The notes: generated by a model not told the origin, from the letters alone. A stretch of DNA of 64,000 nucleotides from Caballeronia fortuita (GCF_001544835.2 NZ_FCNX02000008.1:248001-312000), one strand, 5' to 3'. Counted from the stretch's first letter, positions 1 to 8,764 are shown. Program-made: numbers and translations.

Positions 1-593
1 ACCAGAACGCCGTCTTCGTAGGCGGGCGCGGCGATGAAGATGCCCGGTTCGCCCGACAGCCGCCCGACGCCGTACATCTCGACGAAGCCGCCGAGCAGCG
101 CCCGGGCGACATAGCCGCGCGCGCTCATGTCGTAGCCGATGAAGCTGTCGTCGTCGGCGGCATTGCTCGACGCAATGCAGTAACCGCGGTCGTTGACGAG
201 CCAGATGGAATCGAGGCCGGAGAAGCCTTGCGCGTCGTGCAGGAAGTGATTGACCTTCTCGAGCGCGGGGCGCGCGGTCCACTCCTTGCGGCGTTCGAGT
301 TCCGTCTCGCCCGGGTTCGAGGCATAATTCCGCGACTCCGCGAGCGCCCGCTGCGTGAGGTCCATCTGCGCGAGCGTGGCGGGAATGGCGCGCGACATCG
401 CCAGATCGCTCGCGATGATCTGCGCCATGTTGTCGACGATCGACGCCGCCATCTGGCGCTCGGTGCGCACCGTCGACGTCATCTCCTGTTGTACCATTCG
501 GTCCGACAACAAGCCGGCGGCAATCCAGCACGCACATGCCAGAGCCGCCACGCCGAGCGTCGCGATCACACGGTGCAGGATGAGCTTGTTCAT
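1..593 (-). CDS. dCache-type periplasmic sensor protein, N-terminal part (cut at window edge)
   Basis: The first ~197 residues of a larger protein whose C-terminus lies left of the window. It starts MNKLILHRVIATLG at an ATG on the minus strand and has one N-terminal membrane helix (about residues 8-29). A long helical stretch follows, then a PDC/dCache-like fold with the run IWLVNDRGYCIASSNAADDD, which resembles the ligand-binding domain of DctB-type kinases. The output domain (histidine kinase, GGDEF or chemotaxis) is not visible. It probably senses a small extracellular ligand. It is divergent from the ABC transporter at 1327 but 733 bases away, so a regulatory link is only possible. Confidence 0.75.
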   Translation of the reverse strand, partial: MNKLILHRVIATLGVAALACACWIAAGLLSDRMVQQEMTSTVRTERQMAASIVDNMAQIIASDLAMSRAIPATLAQMDLTQRALAESRNYASNPGETELERRKEWTARPALEKVNHFLHDAQGFSGLDSIWLVNDRGYCIASSNAADDDSFIGYDMSARGYVARALLGGFVEMYGVGRLSGEPGIFIAAPAYEDGVL

Positions 594-1326
594 CGATCTC
601 GCGCGCATCGTGTTCACGCCGCGCCGTGCGGCACGAGTGGCGCAATTTGCGCGTGACGGGCAACGCGGAAAAGACGGGCGCGCGGCTTGCGGCGCGTAGC
701 GTTAGCCGCGTTTCGGCTGACGCTCGCGGCAGGGCGGCGAGCGGGGCTCACGCGGTCTTTCGGCTCGGTTCTGGCGTCTCGCATCGCATCGGCGCTCAAA
801 TTATTGTTTGTGATAAGCCCAGATTGGACGATGTTTTTTGCCGGCCATCAACCGCATTGTGACGGCTTGCGACGTGTGTCCAACACAAGGGGTACGCGCC
901 ACGCACGTCTCGCTGCCCGCGCTGTCCGTGCGGCCGCCCGACGCAGGCAGACCGCAGTCGAACTGAAAGGAAGCGCAAGCACGTGAGCGCCGGGCGCATT
1001 CGACGCGGGCTGCCCCTTCATTTTGCCCGTGCCGTGCCGAAGAGCAACAGAAACATCGAATGAATCGCGCGCCGGACCGCATGAAGGTTGTGCCTGTCAC
1101 ATCGGTTGGTGTAGTGTCGCTCGGTTCAGCGCGGGGAAACGTCTGACGCGGCGACTGCCTGGCGCCGTGAAGCGTGCTGAACGTGTCGTCGTTTTGGCGG
1201 CCGCGTGCGTTGAGCATGGGCCGTCCCGGGCAAAGGCTTCTTGCCCGCCTGACGGTTCGCGTGCCGTCGCAAAGCAATAACCCGCGCCCGGCGCGGTCGG
1301 AACAAGCCTTACGGGGAGGGCCTTGC
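594..1326. other. long intergenic region without a convincing gene
   Basis: This 733-base gap separates the divergent sensor gene and the ABC transporter operon. Several open frames cross it, but none has a ribosome binding site plus recognisable protein character. I see no strong -35/-10 pair or -24/-12 element. It presumably carries the two divergent promoters. Confidence 0.5.
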
Positions 1327-3090
1327 ATGGAATTTGGTTTCAATCTGAATCGCACGGCGAATGCGTCGGCGTGGCGGATCCTGCCCAACCGCTGGGATTT
1401 CGTCGCGTTCCCGATGATCATCTGCATCATCGCGCTCGCCGCCGTCGGCTTCCACGAGACCCTCGCGCCGATATCGACCCTGCAGACGCAGGCAATCTCG
1501 CTCGATCCCGCGAATCTCCCCGAGTACGCGCTTCGCACGACGCTGCGCATGCTGCTCGCGATGGTTGCGTCGCTGGTCTTCACGCTGATCTACGGCACGC
1601 TCGCGGCGAAGAGCCGGCGCGCGTCGATCGTGCTCGTGCCGATCCTCGACATTCTCCAGTCAGTGCCGGTGCTTGGCTACATCTCCTTTACGGTGACGTT
1701 CTTCCTCGCGATGTTTCCGGGGCGCGTGATCGGCGCCGAGTGCGCGGCGATCTTCGCGATCTTCACGAGCCAGGCGTGGAACATGACGTTCAGCTTCTAC
1801 CAGTCGCTGCGCACGGTGCCGCGCGATCTGGACGAAGTCTCGCGCGGCTTTCACCTCACGAACTGGCAGCGCTTCTGGAAGCTGGAAGTGCCGTTCTCGA
1901 TGCCGGGCCTCATCTGGAACATGATGATGTCGATGTCGGGCGGCTGGTTCTTCGTCGTCGCGTCCGAGGCGATCACGGTCGGCAACCGCACGATCGTGCT
2001 GCCGGGCATCGGCGCGTACCTCGCGGCGGCCATCGGGGAGCGCAATCTCTCGGCGATCGGCTGGGTGATTCTCGCGATGACCATCGTGATCCTCGCCTAT
2101 GACCAGTTGATGTTCCGCCCGCTCGTCGCATGGGCCGACAAATTCCGCATGGAGAACACGAGTTCGGGCGACGAGCCGTCGTCGTGGCTGCTCGATCTGA
2201 TTCGCCGCACACGCCTGATTCACCGTCTGCTCGTGCCGGCGGGCTGGATTCTCGCGAAGGCGGCGCGCGTGCCGATCAGGCTGCCGTCGCTGCAGGGTGC
2301 GCTGGAAAACGTCGGGCTGCCGCTGCGCGCAAGGGTGCCGTCCACGCGCGCAGGCGATATCGCGTGGGGGACAGTTGTGCTGCTCATCACCGTGTTCGTC
2401 GTGTGGAAGGTGGCGTCGTTCGTCGCGACGGGCGTGAGCTGGGGCGAAGTCGGCCACGTGTTCGTGCTCGGCTTCATCACGCTCTTGCGCGTGGTAGTGC
2501 TGATCGCGATCGCGTCGGTGATCTGGGTGCCGATCGGCGTGCTGATCGGGCTGCGGCCAGCGCTCGCGGAAAAGGTCCAGCCGCTCGCGCAGTTTCTCGC
2601 GGCGTTCCCGGCGAATCTGCTGTTTCCGGTGTTCGTCGTCGTGATCGTGCGCTGGAACCTGAATCCGGATATCTGGCTTTCGCCGCTCATCGTGCTCGGC
2701 ACGCAGTGGTATATCCTGTTCAACGTCGTGGCGGGCGCGTCCGCCTATCCGAACGATTATCGCGAGGCCGCGACCAACTTCCAGATCCGCGGCTGGCAGT
2801 GGTGGAAGAAGTGCATGCTGCCCGGCATTTTCCCGTACTACGTCACCGGCGCGATCACCGCTTCGGGCGGCGCGTGGAACGCGAGCATCGTCGCCGAAGC
2901 CGTTTCGTGGGGCAAGACGGAGGTCGTCGCGCACGGTCTCGGCGCCTATATCGCCCAGACGACCGCCGCGGGCGACTATCCGAAAATCATTCTCGGCATC
3001 GCCGTGATGTCGCTGTTCGTCACGCTGTTCAATCGACTGTTGTGGCGCCCGCTATACGCCTATGCCGAAGCAAGACTCCGGCTGGATTGA
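1327..3090 (+). CDS. ABC transporter fused permease, NitT/TauT (nitrate/sulfonate/bicarbonate) type
   Basis: A 587-residue inner-membrane protein with two permease domains in one chain, each about 250 residues. Each has a helix cluster followed by an EAA-type loop: near residues 160-190 (ending in the LEVPFSMPG run) and near residues 480-510 (YREAATNFQIRGWQWWKK followed by MLPGIFPYYV). The fused arrangement is typical of a TauC/SsuC-related subfamily. The start at 1327 follows a GGGGAGGG box; an in-frame upstream start at 1174 would add an unlikely arginine-rich tail. The ATPase gene follows after 12 bases. No periplasmic binding protein lies next to it, so the substrate cannot be named. Confidence 0.85.
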   Translation: MEFGFNLNRTANASAWRILPNRWDFVAFPMIICIIALAAVGFHETLAPISTLQTQAISLDPANLPEYALRTTLRMLLAMVASLVFTLIYGTLAAKSRRASIVLVPILDILQSVPVLGYISFTVTFFLAMFPGRVIGAECAAIFAIFTSQAWNMTFSFYQSLRTVPRDLDEVSRGFHLTNWQRFWKLEVPFSMPGLIWNMMMSMSGGWFFVVASEAITVGNRTIVLPGIGAYLAAAIGERNLSAIGWVILAMTIVILAYDQLMFRPLVAWADKFRMENTSSGDEPSSWLLDLIRRTRLIHRLLVPAGWILAKAARVPIRLPSLQGALENVGLPLRARVPSTRAGDIAWGTVVLLITVFVVWKVASFVATGVSWGEVGHVFVLGFITLLRVVVLIAIASVIWVPIGVLIGLRPALAEKVQPLAQFLAAFPANLLFPVFVVVIVRWNLNPDIWLSPLIVLGTQWYILFNVVAGASAYPNDYREAATNFQIRGWQWWKKCMLPGIFPYYVTGAITASGGAWNASIVAEAVSWGKTEVVAHGLGAYIAQTTAAGDYPKIILGIAVMSLFVTLFNRLLWRPLYAYAEARLRLD

Positions 3091-3102
3091 GGACGAGTTC
3101 CG

Positions 3103-4458
3103 ATGCAGAACCTGAAAAATACGCAGACGTCCGCTGCACAGGGCTTCCAGCGCCCGCAAGGCACGCCGCCGCGGCTGGGCGCGGAAATCCTGCGCGTCGC
3201 GAACGTGAGCCGCGGTTTCAACAAGACGCAGGGCGAACTGCTCGTCCTCGACGACGCCAATCTCGCGCTGCGCGAAGGCGAGATCGTCGGATTGCTCGGA
3301 CGTTCGGGCTCGGGCAAGTCGACGCTGTTGCGCATCATCGCCGGGCTGATCGAGCCGACGGGCGGCGAGGTGACGTATCTGAACGAGCCGTTGCGCGGCC
3401 CCGCGAAGGGCGTCGCGATGGTGTTTCAGACGTTCGCGCTGTTTCCGTGGCTCACCGTGCTGCAGAACGTGGAAGCGGGTCTGGAGGCGCAAGGCGTCGG
3501 CGCGCGCGAGCGGCGTGAGCGCGCGCTCGCGGCGATCGACCTGATCGGTCTCGACGGCTTCGAGAACGCGTATCCGCGCGAGCTGTCGGGCGGCATGCGT
3601 CAGCGTGTCGGCTTCGCGCGGGCGCTGGTCGTCGATCCGACTCTGCTGCTGATGGACGAGCCGTTCTCCGCGCTCGACGTGCTGACTGCGGAAAACCTGC
3701 GCACCGATCTGCTCGATCTGTGGACGCAAGGGCGCATGCCGATCAAGTCGGTGCTGATCGTCACGCACAACATCGAGGAAGCGGTGTTCATGTGCGACCG
3801 GATTCTCGTGCTGTCGTCGAATCCGGGGCGCGTGATGGCCGAGATCAAGGTGCCGTTCAAGCATCCGCGCAATCGCCTGGACCCGGCATTCCGGCGTCTC
3901 GTCGACGATATCTACGCGAAGATGACCGCGCGCCAGATGGACGAAGCGAAGAAGAAGGGGCTGGAGCTCGGAAGCTGGCTGCCGTCGGTGTCGACGAACC
4001 TGATGGCGGGTCTCATCGAGACGCTCGCGGCCGAGCCGTATCACGGCCGCGCGGACATGCCGGAAATTGCGCGCAGCCTGCATCTGGAAGTGGACGACCT
4101 GTTTCCGATCGCCGAGGTGCTGCAGCATCTCGGATTCGCCGACGTGCGCGAGGGCGACATCTACCTCACGCCGCCGGCGCGCGTTTTTGCGGAGTTCGGC
4201 ACGCAGGAGCGCAAGATGATGTTCGCGGAACATCTGCTGCGGCACGTGCCGCTGGCCGCGCGAATCAAGAAGGTGCTGAACGAGCGGCCGGGGCATCGCG
4301 CGCCGCGCGTGCGCTTCGAGCAGGAACTGGAAGACTTTCTCTCCGACAAGGCCGCGCAGGAGACGCTCGACGCGGTCATCGACTGGGGACGGTACGGCGA
4401 GATCTTCTCGTACAACGACCAGACAGAGATGCTGAGTCTGGAGGACGTGGAGGCTTAA
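3103..4458 (+). CDS. ABC transporter ATPase with C-terminal AAA-associated domain
   Basis: A 451-residue ATPase that would power the fused permease just upstream. The N-terminal 260 residues hold Walker A (GRSGSGKST), a Q-loop (MVFQTFALFPWLTV), the signature LSGGMRQRV and Walker B (LLLMDEPFSALD), followed by the switch histidine in VTHNIEEA. The last ~150 residues form the extra AAA-associated C-terminal domain found on a subset of nitrate/sulfonate-type ATPases; its role is unclear. The short 12-base gap and shared strand indicate one operon that ends in the hairpin at 4487. Confidence 0.88.
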   Translation: MQNLKNTQTSAAQGFQRPQGTPPRLGAEILRVANVSRGFNKTQGELLVLDDANLALREGEIVGLLGRSGSGKSTLLRIIAGLIEPTGGEVTYLNEPLRGPAKGVAMVFQTFALFPWLTVLQNVEAGLEAQGVGARERRERALAAIDLIGLDGFENAYPRELSGGMRQRVGFARALVVDPTLLLMDEPFSALDVLTAENLRTDLLDLWTQGRMPIKSVLIVTHNIEEAVFMCDRILVLSSNPGRVMAEIKVPFKHPRNRLDPAFRRLVDDIYAKMTARQMDEAKKKGLELGSWLPSVSTNLMAGLIETLAAEPYHGRADMPEIARSLHLEVDDLFPIAEVLQHLGFADVREGDIYLTPPARVFAEFGTQERKMMFAEHLLRHVPLAARIKKVLNERPGHRAPRVRFEQELEDFLSDKAAQETLDAVIDWGRYGEIFSYNDQTEMLSLEDVEA

Positions 4459-4486
4459 GTTTGCCGTCGTGCAAGGGCTTGTGAAT

Positions 4487-4518
4487 GCGCGGTGCCGGCA
4501 ACGGCGCCGCGCGTTTTT
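4487..4518 (+). terminator. rho-independent terminator of the ABC operon
   Basis: An 11-bp stem (4487-4497 with 4502-4512, one G-T pair) closed by a GCAA tetraloop and followed by five T. Confidence 0.85.
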
Positions 4519-4580
4519 CTTTGCGCGTTGGCCGTTTGGCTGAATGTTCGCGCAGTGCGTTGAATCGTAACGTTTTCGTC

Positions 4581-4608
4581 TTGTAGACCTTGGCCGCGTG
4601 TGTAAAGC
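4581..4608 (+). promoter_or_regulatory. probable hicAB promoter
   Basis: TTGTAG at 4581-4586 and TAAAGC at 4603-4608 with a 16-base spacer. The -10 sits inside the centre of the palindrome at 4593-4620, which fits repression by HicB. Confidence 0.5.
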
Positions 4609-4620
4609 TACACACGCGGC
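4593..4620. promoter_or_regulatory. perfect palindrome, likely HicB operator
   Basis: A perfect 12-bp inverted repeat (GCCGCGTGTGTA, 4-base loop AAGC, then its complement) ending 13 bases before hicA. HicB here ends in a ribbon-helix-helix domain, a fold that binds such dyads. Autorepression is inferred from the position. Confidence 0.6.
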
Positions 4621-4633
4621 ATTCGGAGACGAG

Positions 4634-4834
4634 ATGGATTCATCGCGCTTGATACGAATGCTGCTGGATGATGGATGGGAGCGCGTTCGCTCGCGCGGAA
4701 GTCATCATCAGTTCAGACACCGAACGAAGACCGGTTGCGTCACCGTGGTTCATCCAAAGAAGGACGTGGCGATCGGGACCGTCAGATCGGTGCTTAAAGC
4801 TGCCGGATTGCTCAACCGCCTGTATTCGTCGTAA
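4634..4834 (+). CDS. hicA: HicA-type mRNA interferase toxin
   Basis: A 66-residue protein with the compact double-stranded-RNA-binding-like HicA fold. It opens MDSSRLIRMLLDDGWERVR and carries the motif GSHHQFRH, whose histidine is the family's catalytic residue, and then VTVVHPKKDVAIGTVRSVLK. HicA toxins cleave mRNA when not bound by HicB. The start at 4634 follows GGAGACGAG; an earlier in-frame codon would run through the palindrome. hicB starts 11 bases downstream, giving the usual toxin-first order. Confidence 0.92.
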   Translation: MDSSRLIRMLLDDGWERVRSRGSHHQFRHRTKTGCVTVVHPKKDVAIGTVRSVLKAAGLLNRLYSS

Positions 4835-4845
4835 CGGAGTTAGAA

Positions 4846-5247
4846 ATGGAATTTGCGCTCGCCATTCACAAGGATCCCGACAGCTGCTACGGCGTGACGG
4901 TACCTAACGTGCCCGGCGTGTTTTCGGCCGGCGATACGATCGACGAAGCGATTCAGAACGCCCGGGAAGCTATCTTCTTTCACATCGAGACGATCGTTGA
5001 AGACGGCGGGGAAGTGGATATCCAGTCGAGGAGCATCGAGGAATTGATTGTCGATTCCGACTTCGCCGGCGCAATCTGGGCCTATGTCGAAGTCGATCTG
5101 TCCAAACTCGACTCGCGCCCCGAGCGCATCAATATCAGCCTGCCGCGCTTCGTGCTGCACAAGATCGACAGCTACGTCGAAGCGCGCCACGAAACGCGCA
5201 GCGGCTTCCTCGCGCGCGTTGCGCTCGAAGCGATCGCCAACGGCTGA
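4846..5247 (+). CDS. hicB: HicB-type antitoxin with ribbon-helix-helix domain
   Basis: A 133-residue antitoxin. The N-terminal ~75 residues are the partial RNase-H-like HicB fold (DSCYGVTVPNVPGVFSAGDT, then DEAIQNARE). The C-terminal ~45 residues (RINISLPRFVLHKIDSYVEA and following) form a ribbon-helix-helix DNA-binding domain. It would neutralise HicA and bind the palindrome at 4593-4620. The start follows GGAGTTAGAA. Confidence 0.92.
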   Translation: MEFALAIHKDPDSCYGVTVPNVPGVFSAGDTIDEAIQNAREAIFFHIETIVEDGGEVDIQSRSIEELIVDSDFAGAIWAYVEVDLSKLDSRPERINISLPRFVLHKIDSYVEARHETRSGFLARVALEAIANG

Positions 5248-5254
5248 AACGAAA

Positions 5255-5285
5255 AAGCGCGGCGCCCGTAAAGAGCGCCGCGCTT
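5255..5285 (-). terminator. terminator of the lipoprotein operon (possibly bidirectional)
   Basis: An 11-bp stem AAGCGCGGCGC / GCGCCGCGCTT. On the minus strand it runs into TTTTTC, so it best serves the lipoprotein genes; it also lies just behind hicB. Confidence 0.75.
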
Positions 5286-5306
5286 GAATCGTTCATTGCG
5301 GGAAAC

Positions 5307-5831
5307 CTACTGCAGGTTGCCCCATCGCTCGACCGCGGGCTCGGCCGACGCCCACTTCCAGCCATCCGTCTGCTGGCAAGCCGTCGCGACGAACCATTCG
5401 GCGGGCGCTTTCGCATCGTCGCCATCGACGACCGAGAACGCGAACTCCTTGCAGGTCGCGAGCGCGCTGCCGAACTCGCGCAGCACGCGCACGTCGCCAT
5501 GACCGTTTTCGACCGGCAGCGTGTGCTTGACCTTCCACGGCCGCGTTTCGCCGACCTGCGACATGCCCGCCGTCACCGCGATCATCACCTGCTGATCCTG
5601 ATGCAGCGACTTGGTCACGCGCTTGACGGCTTCGTCGGTGGCGGCCTGCACCGCGATGCCGACGCCGAGCCCGATCGCGGGATTGGTCGTGAACGCGCCC
5701 GTTGCGATGCCGGCCGTCGCGCCCGCCGCCGCGCCGATCGATGCGCAACCGCTCATCGACACGCATGCGGCGGCACCGGCGGCGATCAGTCCGAGACGCA
5801 GCGCCAGAGGTACGTCGAGAGACAGCGTCAT
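5307..5831 (-). CDS. glycine-zipper-like lipoprotein, second gene of a paralogous pair
   Basis: A 174-residue lipoprotein of unknown function. A hydrophobic signal ends in the lipobox VSMSGC, and an alanine/glycine-rich segment (about residues 30-62) follows that could span or associate with a membrane. The C-terminal half ends DGWKWASAEPAVERWGNLQ. The upstream gene encodes a protein with the same layout and an almost identical tail, so the two are paralogues. The start overlaps the upstream stop by four bases (ATGA), so they are translationally coupled. Export and lipidation are inferred from the lipobox. Confidence 0.8.
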   Translation of the reverse strand: MTLSLDVPLALRLGLIAAGAAACVSMSGCASIGAAAGATAGIATGAFTTNPAIGLGVGIAVQAATDEAVKRVTKSLHQDQQVMIAVTAGMSQVGETRPWKVKHTLPVENGHGDVRVLREFGSALATCKEFAFSVVDGDDAKAPAEWFVATACQQTDGWKWASAEPAVERWGNLQ

Positions 5832-6382
5832 TGCAGCGAGCCCCAACGCGGCGTCGCCGGTTCGGCGGAGGCCCACTTCCACTTGTCGCCGTCGCGGCAG
5901 ACGGAAGCGACGTAGAACGCGCTGTCGGCGGGGCGATTTTTGGTGGCGTCGCGATCGACGGAGAACACGATTTCCTTGCATTCCAGCACGCCGCTGCTGA
6001 TCGTGCGGCTCACGGTCACGCGGCCTTTCTCGTCCTCTTCGATCGGCACCGAATGCACCGACTTCCACGGCGCGACGGCGCCGACGGCAAGCGGCCCCGC
6101 CACGGTTGCGATCGAATCCTGCGTGCTGGTGTGCGCGACGCGCTGCGTGTATTGCACGCCTGCGCGCGCCGCGGCGACGGCGCCCAGGCCGATGCCCGTT
6201 GCCACCGCGGCGTTGCTCGTGACGCTGTTGGCCACCGCCGCGCCCGCGATACCGGCGCCGGCCGTCGCGCCTTCACTGTAGAGCGAGTTGCATCCGCTCA
6301 GGCTCGCACAAGCGATCGCGCTTGAGACGATTGCGGCAAGCGCGGCAGCGCGCGGTCCGCGCCGATGAACCCTGATCTGCAT
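5828..6382 (-). CDS. glycine-zipper-like lipoprotein, first gene of a paralogous pair
   Basis: A 184-residue predicted lipoprotein. A positively charged N-terminus (MQIRVHRRGPR) leads to a hydrophobic helix and the lipobox SLSGC, then a glycine/alanine-rich stretch (about residues 38-75). The C-terminal domain contains KGRVTVSRTISSGVLECKEI and ends DKWKWASAEPATPRWGSLQ. The ending matches that of the downstream partner and I cannot assign it to a named family. A GAAGGAAAG box precedes the ATG. A poor -24/-12-like element lies about 75 bases upstream. Confidence 0.8.
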   Translation of the reverse strand: MQIRVHRRGPRAAALAAIVSSAIACASLSGCNSLYSEGATAGAGIAGAAVANSVTSNAAVATGIGLGAVAAARAGVQYTQRVAHTSTQDSIATVAGPLAVGAVAPWKSVHSVPIEEDEKGRVTVSRTISSGVLECKEIVFSVDRDATKNRPADSAFYVASVCRDGDKWKWASAEPATPRWGSLQ

Positions 6383-6456
6383 GTTGCTTTCCTTCTTGTT
6401 TCGTTTCCCGGCGCTTGCGTTCCCGGGTTCGAGAAGCTCGAATCTTCTTGAGGTTT

Positions 6457-6472
6457 GGCCCTCAACGTGCCG
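6457..6472 (-). promoter_or_regulatory. weak sigma-54-like element upstream of the lipoprotein pair
   Basis: On the minus strand CGGCACG-N4-GGGCC. The -24 half and the GG-N10-GC spacing are good, but the -12 half is not TTGC-like. Listed only because stronger copies occur in the neighbouring island. Confidence 0.25.
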
Positions 6473-6662
6473 CCCGGCAATGCGCGAGCGGCAGCGCTGC
6501 GCGCATTTTGAAGCATGCTTCTAATTACCGCTTTGAGAAAATTGCAAAAATTTGCAAGCGACAGAAGCACGTTTCGGTCCGCAAATCGATAGGCGCAAAA
6601 AAAAGCGAGCGCGGCCATGCGCGCTCGCTTCACGATCCTTCTGGAGATAAACGGATATCGCC

Positions 6663-7730
6663 TTAGTTCTCGCTGCCCGGCGTTGCCTCGCCGCCTTCCG
6701 TGTCTTCGTTCTCGTAAGCGCCGAGGCGGTTGTACAAGGTCTTCAGACTCACGCCGAGCGCCTTCGCGGCGCGCCGCTTGTCGCCGCCGCAATGCTTGAG
6801 CGTGCCAAGAATGATCTGCTTCTGCGCATCGGCGAGGGGCGTGCCGACCCAGACGTTCATCGCATCGCCTTGCGTGACGGGCTTCTTCACGCGCGATGCG
6901 AGATGCGGATGCGCGATCTCCACGGTTTTCTCGGCGAGAATGAACGCGCGATAAACCGTGTTCTTCAGTTCGCGCACGTTGCCCGGCCACGAATACGTGC
7001 GCAGCACGTCGAGCGCGCGTTTGCTGAAGACCTTGCTCGTGCCTTCCTGCGCGTTCATCTCCGAAAGGAAATGCTGCGCGAGCAGTTCGCGGTCCGAGTC
7101 GCGCTCGCGCAAGGGCGGCGCACGCAGCGGAAAGACGGCGAGGCGATACATCAGATCCTCGCGCAAGCCGTTCTCCTTGACGGCCGCAACGGGATCACGG
7201 TTGGTCGCCGCGATCACGCGCACGTCCGAGCTGATGAGATCGTTGCCGCCGACGCGAAAGAACGTGCCCGTCTCCAGCGCCCGCAGCAGCTTGACCTGCC
7301 GCACCGGCGACATCTCGGTCACTTCGTCGAGGAAGAGCGTGCCGCCATTCGCGTGCTCGAAGTAGCCGATACGTCCCTGCACCGCGCCCGTGAAGCTGCC
7401 TTTCTCATGACCGAACAGCTCGGCCTCGATCAGATTGTCGGGAATCGCACCGCAGTTCACCGCGATGAACGGCGCGGCCTTGCGGGCGCTGTGATCGTGG
7501 ATCGTCCGGGCGACGAGTTCCTTGCCGGTGCCCGACTCGCCGATGATGAGCGCGGTCGCATCGGTTGCGGCGACGCGCTCGATTTGCGCGTACAGCTCCT
7601 GCATCACAGGCGACGAGCCGTAGAGCAGCCCATAAGCCTTCAGGCCCGGCACTTCTCCCGTGTTGCGCTTTCGTTGCGCGGGTGTATCGCCGACCGCGGT
7701 GGGCGGCGGATCCAGATCGGTTGACGCCAT
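6663..7730 (-). CDS. sigma-54-dependent activator lacking a receiver domain
   Basis: A 355-residue enhancer-binding protein. After a short ~45-residue N-terminus with no receiver domain comes the AAA+ domain: Walker A GESGTGKE, the sigma-54 contact loop as GSFTGA (canonical GAFTGA), Walker [13 protein letters not shown], and the [11 protein letters not shown] segment. It ends in a Fis-type helix-turn-helix, [16 protein letters not shown]. Without a receiver its activity must be set by amount, a partner or constitutive assembly. The ATG at 7730 follows CAGGACAC. The activator at 9758 has nearly the same recognition helix. Confidence 0.93.
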   Translation of the reverse strand: MASTDLDPPPTAVGDTPAQRKRNTGEVPGLKAYGLLYGSSPVMQELYAQIERVAATDATALIIGESGTGKELVARTIHDHSARKAAPFIAVNCGAIPDNLIEAELFGHEKGSFTGAVQGRIGYFEHANGGTLFLDEVTEMSPVRQVKLLRALETGTFFRVGGNDLISSDVRVIAATNRDPVAAVKENGLREDLMYRLAVFPLRAPPLRERDSDRELLAQHFLSEMNAQEGTSKVFSKRALDVLRTYSWPGNVRELKNTVYRAFILAEKTVEIAHPHLASRVKKPVTQGDAMNVWVGTPLADAQKQIILGTLKHCGGDKRRAAKALGVSLKTLYNRLGAYENEDTEGGEATPGSEN

Positions 7731-8244
7731 GTGTCCTGATCGTTCCTGAGTTCTGCGTATGTGGTGGGCGGGCGGCGGCCCGCGCGGGTATTGCCGAGCT
7801 TTGCCGGATATCGCGGGGTGCCGTCGGCCTGGCGCGGTGCGCGCGGACGGCGCAACCGTATGTGACCGCGCGCATCGGCAGATGACGCGCCCGTGCGCGC
7901 TGCCCGTGTGCTCGCGCGTTTCCCGCGAGCCGCTATACCTGGTTGAGCGTCGGTCGGGCATCGTCCGCACCGGACACTTGCGCAGCGCCGGATCGTTGCA
8001 AACGAGCCTATCTCATAAACGCTATTTAACCATTCGCAACGACATTGCGGCAATGCGCGGGCGGCGGCACGGCGCATTTTGTCTGAATGGCGCGAGACCT
8101 CCGCTGCCATTCGCCCAAAATGCGGAAAGGTTCTCCTTTACACGCCGAAATTTACAAGCGCACGGCGTAATACTTACCCGATCACCACGCGTCGTCCGCG
8201 TGCCTTGCACCGAATGCATGCCTTGCGGTCCAGCCCGATGGCGG
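7731..8244. other. regulatory gap between the first activator and the small-protein operon
   Basis: No gene was found here. The main structure is a pair of inverted 19-base units (8073-8091 and 8106-8124) placed 120-170 bases upstream of the sigma-54 element at 8245, where an activator would be expected to bind. Confidence 0.5.
8073..8124. promoter_or_regulatory. inverted 19-base repeat, candidate enhancer (UAS) for the activators
   Basis: CGCATTTTGTCTGAATGGC at 8073-8091 faces an inverted copy at 8106-8124 that matches at all but three central bases. Spacing to the downstream -24/-12 element (about 120-170 bases) is normal for a sigma-54 enhancer. The 10-mer TTTTGTCTGA recurs, inverted, at 16969-16978 between two more sigma-54 promoters. 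Binding is inferred. Confidence 0.45.
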
Positions 8245-8260
8245 TGGCACGAAAGCTGCA
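8245..8260 (+). promoter_or_regulatory. sigma-54 promoter of the 8357-9388 small-protein operon
   Basis: TGGCACG-AAAG-CTGCA. The -24 half is perfect, the -12 half differs by one base, and the GG-N10-GC spacing is exact. The start point would be near 8271, 86 bases before the first gene. Confidence 0.75.
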
Positions 8261-8356
8261 TACATCTCAATCATCGTGACTCTTATTCGAAAGTTCGCCG
8301 GCGGACACTGCGTCCGGGGCGCACACACGAGGATGGGCGAGAGAGGCAAACGCATC

Positions 8357-8716
8357 ATGGAAGACTTCTTCACAATCGACGGGGCCGCCGCACATCCGCG
8401 CACGAGCCCCACGCGGCCGGACCGTGCGCGACGCGGTTCGGCTTCGGCGGGAGATCGCCCGGAACTCGCGGCCGGCGAGCCGATCGACATCTATCACTGG
8501 GCCGCCGTCGCGCTCGTGACCGCGCTGATGTGTGCGGTGCTAGGCTATGCGGCAGGCACGCCGGCGCTCGCGCGGGCCGCCAACGTGACGAGCTTCGTGT
8601 TCGGCGCAATGGGCGGCGCGTTGATGGCCAGCGGCGTCGTGCGCAGCCTGCGCGCGCGGATCGCGACGAGCGGTCGGCTGCCCGTTGGCGGCGTACCGGT
8701 CGCCGAAACGCGCTGA
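8357..8716 (+). CDS. small two-helix membrane protein of unknown function
   Basis: A 119-residue protein starting MEDFFTIDGAAAHPR. A disordered, proline- and charge-rich N-terminal half (to about residue 55) is followed by two hydrophobic helices (WAAVALVTALMCAVLGYAA and SFVFGAMGGALMASGVV). I do not recognise a family. It is first in an apparent operon with the DUF883 protein at 8765 and the short protein at 9152, behind the sigma-54 element at 8245. The start at 8357 follows GAGAGG at a long spacing; an in-frame ATG at 8333 is the alternative. Confidence 0.7.
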   Translation: MEDFFTIDGAAAHPRTSPTRPDRARRGSASAGDRPELAAGEPIDIYHWAAVALVTALMCAVLGYAAGTPALARAANVTSFVFGAMGGALMASGVVRSLRARIATSGRLPVGGVPVAETR

Positions 8717-8764
8717 GCGCGCAAGCGCATGCAGATCAACCCACCTGGGCGAGGACCACATTTC

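Noticed and set aside
1174-1326. N-terminal extension of the ABC permease from the ATG at 1174
   Set aside because: The added 51 residues are arginine-rich and unlike permease N-termini, and a good ribosome binding site precedes 1327.
8079-8279. 66-residue frame in the gap before the 8357 operon
   Set aside because: No ribosome binding site, no domain, and it overlaps the candidate enhancer and the sigma-54 element.
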